From Promicromonospora citrea (lineage in GTDB: Bacteria; Actinomycetota; Actinomycetes; Actinomycetales; Cellulomonadaceae), in the NCBI RefSeq assembly GCF_013004695.1, contig NZ_JABEMG010000003.1, positions 1 through 64,000 on the forward strand: a stretch of DNA of 64,000 bases, read 5' to 3'. Positions 59,331-64,000 of this stretch are shown in pieces. Below the pieces are notes generated by a model. That model was not told the origin of the DNA. It saw only the letters and a program-made list of their open reading frames with translations, and ran no database searches. Made by a program: the position numbers and the translations under genes. The stretch's first letter is position 1. The number at the start of each line of letters is the position of its first letter.

Positions 59331-60590
59331 ATGAGTGACGCATTTGCTGCTCCGACCGGTGCCACGAGCACCGGCCGGAGCGCCACGGGTTCGGGCGCGA
59401 CACACAGCGCCGACGACGTGGTGATCGTCTCGGCGGCACGGACGCCGCAGGGACGGCTGAAGGGGTCGCTGGCGGCGCTGAGCGCCGTCGAGCTGGGCGC
59501 CGTGGCGGCCCGCAAGGCGCTGGAGGGTGCAGGAGCGCTCGCGGCGGACGTGGACACCGTGGTGTTCGGCCAGGTGATCCAGGCGGGCGCGGGGCAGAAC
59601 CCCGCGCGGCAGACGGCGGTGGCGGCGGGCGTGTCCTGGGACGTGCACGCCGTGACGGTGAACAAGGTGTGCCTGTCCGGCCTGACGGCGATCATCGACG
59701 GCGCGCGCTTGCTGCGCACCGCCGAGGCGTCGGTGGTGCTGGTGGGTGGTCAGGAGTCGATGACGAACGCCCCGCACCTGCTGCCGGGCGCGCGCGGCGG
59801 GTTCGGCTACGGCTCGGCCGAGCTGCTGGACTCCGTGGCGCACGACGCCCTGACCGACGCGTTCGACGACGTGTCGATGGGCATCTCGACCGAGGAGCAC
59901 AACACGGGCGACGTGTTCGTCTCGCGCGAGGAGCAGGACGCGATCGCGGCGGCCTCGCACCAGCGAGCGGCCGCGGCGGCCAAGGACGGGTACTTCGAGG
60001 CGGAGCTCGCACCGGTGTCGGTGCCGCAGCGCCGCGGTGAGCCCGTCGAGGTACGCACCGACGAGGGCGTGCGCCCGGACACGACGGCGGAGTCGCTCGC
60101 GCGGCTGCGCCCGGCGTTCCGGAAGGACGGCACGCTGACGGCGGGCAACTCGTCCCAGATCTCCGACGGTGCCTCGGCGCTCGTGCTCACCACGCGGGGG
60201 CGGGCCGAGGCGGCGGGCGTACCGGTGCTGGCGACCGTGCGCGCGCACGGCCAGGTGGCCGGCCCGGACAACTCGCTGCACTCCCAGCCCGCGCGGGCCA
60301 TCGCCCGGGCGCTGGAGCGGCAGGGCTGGTCGGCCTCCGACCTCGACCTCGTGGAGATCAACGAGGCGTTCGCGGTCGTGGTCGGCGTGTCCGCGAAGGA
60401 GCTCGGCGTGCCGCTGGACCGCGTCAACGTGCACGGCGGCGGCATCGCGCTCGGGCACCCGGTGGGGGCGTCCGGCGCGCGCATCGCGGTGCACGCGGCG
60501 CACGAGCTGGCCCGGCGCGGCGGTGGCCGCGCGGCCGTCGGCCTGTGCGGCGGCGGCGGCCAGGGCGAGGCGCTCCTCCTGGAGCTCTGA
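59331..60590 (+). CDS. acetyl-CoA C-acetyltransferase (thiolase)
   Basis: 419 residues, with an N-terminal Ser/Gly/Thr-rich extension of about 27 residues before VVIVSAARTPQGRLKGSL. The catalytic Cys is in VTVNKVCLSGLTAI, the active-site His in NVHGGGIALGHPVGASGA, NEAFA is present, and the second Cys is in GLCGGGGQG. It cleaves acetoacetyl-CoA with CoA into two acetyl-CoA, completing 3-hydroxybutyrate breakdown. A dual role in fatty-acid oxidation cannot be excluded. The second repeat array starts 10 bp downstream. Confidence 0.93.
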   Translation: MSDAFAAPTGATSTGRSATGSGATHSADDVVIVSAARTPQGRLKGSLAALSAVELGAVAARKALEGAGALAADVDTVVFGQVIQAGAGQNPARQTAVAAGVSWDVHAVTVNKVCLSGLTAIIDGARLLRTAEASVVLVGGQESMTNAPHLLPGARGGFGYGSAELLDSVAHDALTDAFDDVSMGISTEEHNTGDVFVSREEQDAIAAASHQRAAAAAKDGYFEAELAPVSVPQRRGEPVEVRTDEGVRPDTTAESLARLRPAFRKDGTLTAGNSSQISDGASALVLTTRGRAEAAGVPVLATVRAHGQVAGPDNSLHSQPARAIARALERQGWSASDLDLVEINEAFAVVVGVSAKELGVPLDRVNVHGGGIALGHPVGASGARIAVHAAHELARRGGGRAAVGLCGGGGQGEALLLEL

Positions 60591-60600
60591 CCGCCCCCTC

Positions 60601-60732
60601 CCGCCGAGGTAGTCAGTTGGCGAGGTAGTCAGTTGGCGAGGTAGTCACGTGGCGAGGTAGTCGTCTGGCGAGGTAGTCGCCTAGGTGACTACCTCGCCCT
60701 GTGACTACCTCGCCACGTGACTACCTCGGCGG
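60601..60732. repeat. 16-bp GAGGTAGTC repeat array with inverted half, copy 2
   Basis: Five direct GAGGTAGTC units start at 60606, 60622, 60638, 60654 and 60670 with an exact 16-bp period. Three inverted GACTACCTC units start at 60687, 60703 and 60719, also 16 bp apart. The outermost CCGCCGAGGTAGTCA and TGACTACCTCGGCGG pair perfectly. It has the same layout as 10558-10700 and again lies between convergent genes (thiolase and nhaA). Confidence 0.9.
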
Positions 60733-60737
60733 GTGGG

Positions 60738-62015
60738 TCAGCGCTCGTCGCCGATGAGGTCGCGGGACTCGTCCTCGCGGCCGTCCAGGTTCATGTCGGC
60801 CGTGCGGGCCTTGCGGGCGTCCCAGCGCAGCGAGACGGCGCCGAGGATCGCGGCGAGCACCGACCCGCCGAGGATGGCGATCTTGGCGCCGTCGGTGTGC
60901 TCCGAGTCGCCGAACGACAGCTCGCTGATGAGCAGCGACACCGTGAAGCCGATGCCGGCCAGGAGCCCGACGGGGAGCAGGTCGCGCACGCCGATGGCGT
61001 CGGGCAGGCGCAGCGGCGTGAGGCGGGTGACGAGCGCCGTCGTACCGAGCACGCCGACCAGCTTGCCGAGCACCAGGCCGCCGGTGATGGCCGCGACGAC
61101 CGGCTGGCCGATCACCGCGAGCGGGCCGTCGCCCTCGACGAGCGTGACGCCCGCCGCGAAGAAGGCGAACACGGGCAGGGCGACGCCCGAGGAGAGCGGG
61201 CGGAGCCGGTGCTCGTACTGCGTGGTGCGCGAGGTCGCCTCACCGTGCCGGGCGACCGCGGGGACGGCGAAGCCGAGCAGCACGCCCGCGATGGTCGCGT
61301 GGATGCCGGACGCGTGCATGAGGGCCCAGGCCACGACGGCCAGGGGCAGCAGCACGAACCACCGCGGGCGGCGGGAGCGCACGTGCCACGCGAACAGCCC
61401 GACGCAGACCAGCGTGCCGAGCAGCGACCACCAGTGGATCGCGCTCGTGTAGAAGACGGCGATGACGACGATCGCGAGCAGGTCGTCGACGACGGCGAGC
61501 GTGAGCAGGAAGGTCCGGATGGCGACGGGCAGGCCGCGGCCGAAGATCGCCAGGACGCCGACGGCGAACGCGATGTCCGTCGCGGTGGGGATCGCCCACC
61601 CGTGCAGCGCGCCCGTGTCGCCGAGCAGGAACAGCGCACCGACGTAGACGATCGCAGGCACCGCCATGCCGCCGACCGCCGCGATCATCGGCACGCCGGC
61701 CTCACGCGGGTTGCGCAGGCTCCCGGCGACGAACTCCTGCTTGAGCTCGACACCGACCACGAAGAAGAAGATCGCGAGCAGCCCGTCGGCCGCCCAGGTC
61801 GCCAGCGACAGGTCGAGGTGGACCGGCAGGGTGCCGATCTCGGCCGGGCCCACGGTCGTCGCCGACAGCGTCTGGTAGGCCTCGCGCCAGGGTGAGTTGG
61901 CCCAGATCAGGGCGAGGAACGCGGCACCGATGAGGAGCGCGCCCCCGGTGGTCTCGCGGGACACCCAGGCCGTGAGGCGCTGGACGGTGGTGGGGGCAGG
62001 GGTGGAACCGGTCAA
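60738..62015 (-). CDS. nhaA: Na+/H+ antiporter NhaA
   Basis: 425 residues with about twelve hydrophobic helices. NhaA signatures are [29 protein letters not shown], and [12 protein letters not shown], the last holding the paired Asp that binds Na+. The C-terminal helices include [18 protein letters not shown]. It exchanges internal Na+ for external protons in pH and salt homeostasis. It is convergent with the thiolase across the repeat array. No partner gene is adjacent. Confidence 0.94.
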   Translation of the reverse strand: MTGSTPAPTTVQRLTAWVSRETTGGALLIGAAFLALIWANSPWREAYQTLSATTVGPAEIGTLPVHLDLSLATWAADGLLAIFFFVVGVELKQEFVAGSLRNPREAGVPMIAAVGGMAVPAIVYVGALFLLGDTGALHGWAIPTATDIAFAVGVLAIFGRGLPVAIRTFLLTLAVVDDLLAIVVIAVFYTSAIHWWSLLGTLVCVGLFAWHVRSRRPRWFVLLPLAVVAWALMHASGIHATIAGVLLGFAVPAVARHGEATSRTTQYEHRLRPLSSGVALPVFAFFAAGVTLVEGDGPLAVIGQPVVAAITGGLVLGKLVGVLGTTALVTRLTPLRLPDAIGVRDLLPVGLLAGIGFTVSLLISELSFGDSEHTDGAKIAILGGSVLAAILGAVSLRWDARKARTADMNLDGREDESRDLIGDER

Positions 62016-62134
62016 GGTGGTCCTCTCGGCTGCGGGGTCGTTCGATCAGGACCGGTCGACCCGGTCCACGCCGACCAGACTTCCCGGCACTCCCTGGGTC
62101 ACACCCTAAACCCGGCGCGGGGTCGCGCCCGGGG

Positions 62135-62713
62135 TCAGGCCTCGCCGAGCCCTGTGCCGAGCCCTGTGCCGAGCTCCGTGAGGGCCGCGTGCAGCTTGCT
62201 GACCGTGTTCCAGTTCCGGGCCGTGGTGGGCGCGCCGACCGCCCGGTCGATGACGGCCGACGTGAGCCGCGACCGGCCGATGCCGTCGACGTAGTGCACG
62301 TAGAGCACGCCCTGCGCCGTCGCCAGCAGCTCCCGGCCCGCGTTGGCCAGGTCGAGCCGGGCCACGCCGGCCTCGTCGAGCTCGCCGAGGGGGACGTGCA
62401 CCTGGAGCCGGGCGGGGTCGTCGCGTGCGGCGGCGCGGAACGGGTTGTCCGCGACGACGGCGTCGAGCCGGTCCGCCCCGAGGCCGACGGCGGCGACGGG
62501 CTGCCCGAGCCGCTCGGTGAGCCGGTCGGCGACGCGGCGGGCGGACTCGTCGGGGCCGAGCGAGGAGGAGCCGGCCACGAGGTTGCCGCTGTTGAGGAGG
62601 GTCCGGGCGCCGTCGAGGCCGACGTCGTGCGCGGCGTCGCGCAGCTCGGCCGACGTGACGCGCAGGCCCGGCCCGAGGTTGACGGCGCGCAGCAGGATCG
62701 CGAGATGAGCCAT
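62135..62713 (-). CDS. DUF1697-family protein
   Basis: 192 residues. The opening [21 protein letters not shown], the LLNSGNLV strand and the ending [16 protein letters not shown] match DUF1697. The fold is a small alpha/beta ferredoxin-like repeat with unknown function. The tail [13 protein letters not shown] comes from a 12-bp DNA repeat near 62150-62175, so its length probably varies between strains. It is upstream of nhaA on the same strand with a gap of about 120 bp. Confidence 0.82.
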   Translation of the reverse strand: MAHLAILLRAVNLGPGLRVTSAELRDAAHDVGLDGARTLLNSGNLVAGSSSLGPDESARRVADRLTERLGQPVAAVGLGADRLDAVVADNPFRAAARDDPARLQVHVPLGELDEAGVARLDLANAGRELLATAQGVLYVHYVDGIGRSRLTSAVIDRAVGAPTTARNWNTVSKLHAALTELGTGLGTGLGEA

Positions 62714-63091
62714 ACGGCCATCCTGCCGGGAGGTGCCCCCTCTCTGCGAGTTTTGCCGTCCCTTGACGCAACAATGAAGTCATTGCCACTGTGTGAACAC
62801 TTCGTGACAACTTGCGACCCGCCGGGAGATAACCCTGGCCAGTCGATGACAGTGCGCGTAGTTTCCCCTTCAGGGACGGCACCCAGTCGTCCCTTCGGGA
62901 GGCCAACCTATGGAGTGCTCGCTCCGTGGAGAAGGGCCGGTCCCGGCTCTGCGCCACGCCGCGGCGCACCGAGTCGGTCACCCGGTCCATCCACCCGCCC
63001 CGGTTCGCCCGGGTCGGACCCGCCGGCAGGCGGTGCCCGCCAGGTAACGACGAGGTTGTCACGGCGTCCAGGCGCCGGAGGGGAGACCGCA
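62714..63091 (+). promoter_or_regulatory. promoter and long GC-rich leader of the PIN-PhoH gene
   Basis: The first 120 bases are unusually AT-rich for this genome. They contain a perfect palindrome CAATGA-AG-TCATTG (62772-62785) and a promoter candidate GTGACA (62804-62809)-N18-GATAAC (62828-62833). Transcription from there would leave a leader of about 250 nt with several GC hairpins before the GTG at 63092. No gene is recognised in it. It could be a structured regulatory leader, but I cannot match it to a known riboswitch. Confidence 0.4.
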
Positions 63092-64000
63092 GTGAGCCAT
63101 TCCGCACCCACCACCCGTCCGTCTGACCAGAGTGCCGACGCCGCCGCCGGCGCGGCCGGTGACGAACGCAGGACCTTCGTCATCGACACGTCAGTGCTGT
63201 TGAGTGACCCGAGGGCCATGCTGCGGTTCGCGGAGCACGACGTCGTCCTCCCCATCGTGGTGATCACGGAGCTGGAGGCCAAGCGCCACCACGCCGAGCT
63301 CGGGTACTTCGCCCGCAGCGCCCTGCGGATGCTGGACGAGCTGCGGGTGCGGCACGGCCGGCTCGACTCCCCTGTCCCCGTCGGCGACGCCGGCGGCACG
63401 CTGCGCGTGGAGCTCAACCACGTGGACCCGACCGTGCTGCCCGCCGGGTTCCGCCTGGGTGACAACGACACGCGGATCCTCGCCGTGGCCGCCAACCTCG
63501 CGGCCGAGGGCAACAGCGTCACGGTGGTCTCCAAGGACCTGCCGATGCGCGTCAAGGCGTCGGCGGTGGGGCTGCAGGCCGAGGAGTACCGGGCCGAGCT
63601 CGCCGTCGACTCGGGCTGGACGGGCATGCGCGAGATCGACCTCTCCGACGAGCAGATGAGCTCGCTGTGGGAGAACGAGTCGATCGAGATCACGGCGCTC
63701 GACCCTGCGACGGTCGAGGCGGCGGAACCGCTCCTCGTGCACACCGGCATGGTCGTGCACTCGCCCGGCGGGTCGGCGCTCGGCCGGGTGACGGCGGACA
63801 AGCGCGTGCGGCTGGTGCGCGGTGACCAGGAGGTGTTCGGCGTGCACGGGCGCTCGGCCGAGCAGCGCGTCGCCATCGACCTGCTGCTCGACGAGGAGAT
63901 CGGCATCGTCTCGCTCGGCGGGCGCGCGGGCACCGGCAAGTCGGCGCTCGCGCTGTGCGCGGGTCTCGAGGCCGTGCTCGAGCGGCAGCAGCACCGCAAG
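63092..64000 (+). CDS. PIN-PhoH family protein (RNase/helicase-like), 3' end outside window
   Basis: The first 303 codons are present, from a GTG with GGAGGGGAG upstream. A PIN nuclease domain (about 30-170) shows its acidic residues in [29 protein letters not shown] and [12 protein letters not shown]. The PhoH ATPase domain begins near residue 240, with Walker [14 protein letters not shown] near 283. The rest lies beyond the right edge. Such PhoH2-type proteins unwind and cut RNA and occur widely in actinobacteria. No upstream antitoxin-like gene is seen, so this is not an evident toxin-antitoxin pair. Confidence 0.88.
   Translation, partial: MSHSAPTTRPSDQSADAAAGAAGDERRTFVIDTSVLLSDPRAMLRFAEHDVVLPIVVITELEAKRHHAELGYFARSALRMLDELRVRHGRLDSPVPVGDAGGTLRVELNHVDPTVLPAGFRLGDNDTRILAVAANLAAEGNSVTVVSKDLPMRVKASAVGLQAEEYRAELAVDSGWTGMREIDLSDEQMSSLWENESIEITALDPATVEAAEPLLVHTGMVVHSPGGSALGRVTADKRVRLVRGDQEVFGVHGRSAEQRVAIDLLLDEEIGIVSLGGRAGTGKSALALCAGLEAVLERQQHRK

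Noticed and set aside
57813-60503. Long minus-strand frame opposite the CoA-transferase and thiolase genes
   Set aside because: It is the antisense shadow of three genes with clear catalytic motifs; its product is His/Arg/Ala-rich with no domain.
60601-60732. Possible CRISPR array
   Set aside because: The 16-bp period leaves only about 7 bases between cores, there are no unique spacers, half of the units are inverted, and no cas genes are nearby.
62838-63091. ydaO (c-di-AMP) riboswitch before the PIN-PhoH gene
   Set aside because: Only short fragments look similar, and the conserved core order cannot be recognised by eye, so it is not reported as a feature.
63092-64000. VapC-type toxin
   Set aside because: The PIN domain is fused to a PhoH ATPase, and no small antitoxin gene precedes it.

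Overview
The window is very GC-rich chromosomal DNA from an actinobacterium, most like the Cellulomonadaceae (Cellulomonas type). Signs of this are a SigR/RsrA-type thiol-stress pair, a 24-residue bL37 ribosomal protein, a fused Kgd-type 2-oxoglutarate enzyme, several leaderless or near-leaderless starts a few bases after a TANNNT box, and many GTG starts and 4-bp gene overlaps. The genus is an inference; no 16S rRNA is present.

Layout. 1-6495: end of a MinD/CpaE-like ATPase, hisN, small conserved genes, and a doxX-aroA-rsgA run on the minus strand. 6553-8006: sigR-rsrA with a textbook SigR promoter that also seems to feed a longer SigR isoform, then bL37. 8108-10544: DUF4097-padR-DUF4097 operon behind tandem CGATATATCG operators. 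10558-10700: first copy of a 16-bp repeat array. 10712-18173: a degenerate SGNH protein, aldose 1-epimerase, aldo/keto reductase, VOC protein and kgd. 18599-23238: a two-component system and two CNNM/CorC membrane proteins. 23256-26652: a large perfect palindrome, a VanY-type peptidase and small conserved genes. 27017-30867: tRNA-Arg(CCG), argS, lysA and a DUF2798 protein. 30865-34217: a mobile-element dump with a decayed IS5-type transposase, an IS256-type fragment interrupted by an IS3 remnant, and an intact IS3-family element lying across that remnant. 34218-36927: the 3' part of an RHS polymorphic-toxin gene followed by a small membrane protein that may be its immunity partner. 37012-38496: a second VanY-type peptidase.

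38765-60590 reads as a carbon-scavenging region. It holds the glyoxylate shunt (aceB, aceA, RamB-type regulator), a secreted PHB-depolymerase-family esterase, a divergent eight-gene operon (branched-chain-type ABC importer, acyl-CoA ligase, TetR regulator, alpha/beta hydrolase), and a ketone-body operon (LysR regulator, MHS symporter, 3-hydroxybutyrate dehydrogenase, two CoA-transferase subunits, thiolase). The depolymerase and the ABC operon share one intergenic region in which the same operator-like sequence sits on both promoters. The inferred path is: external polyester to hydroxyacid monomers and oligomers, import, acetoacetate, acetyl-CoA, glyoxylate shunt.

60601-60732 holds the second copy of the 16-bp repeat array. 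It is followed by nhaA, a DUF1697 protein, and the start of a PIN-PhoH protein behind a leader of about 250 nt; this last gene runs off the right edge.
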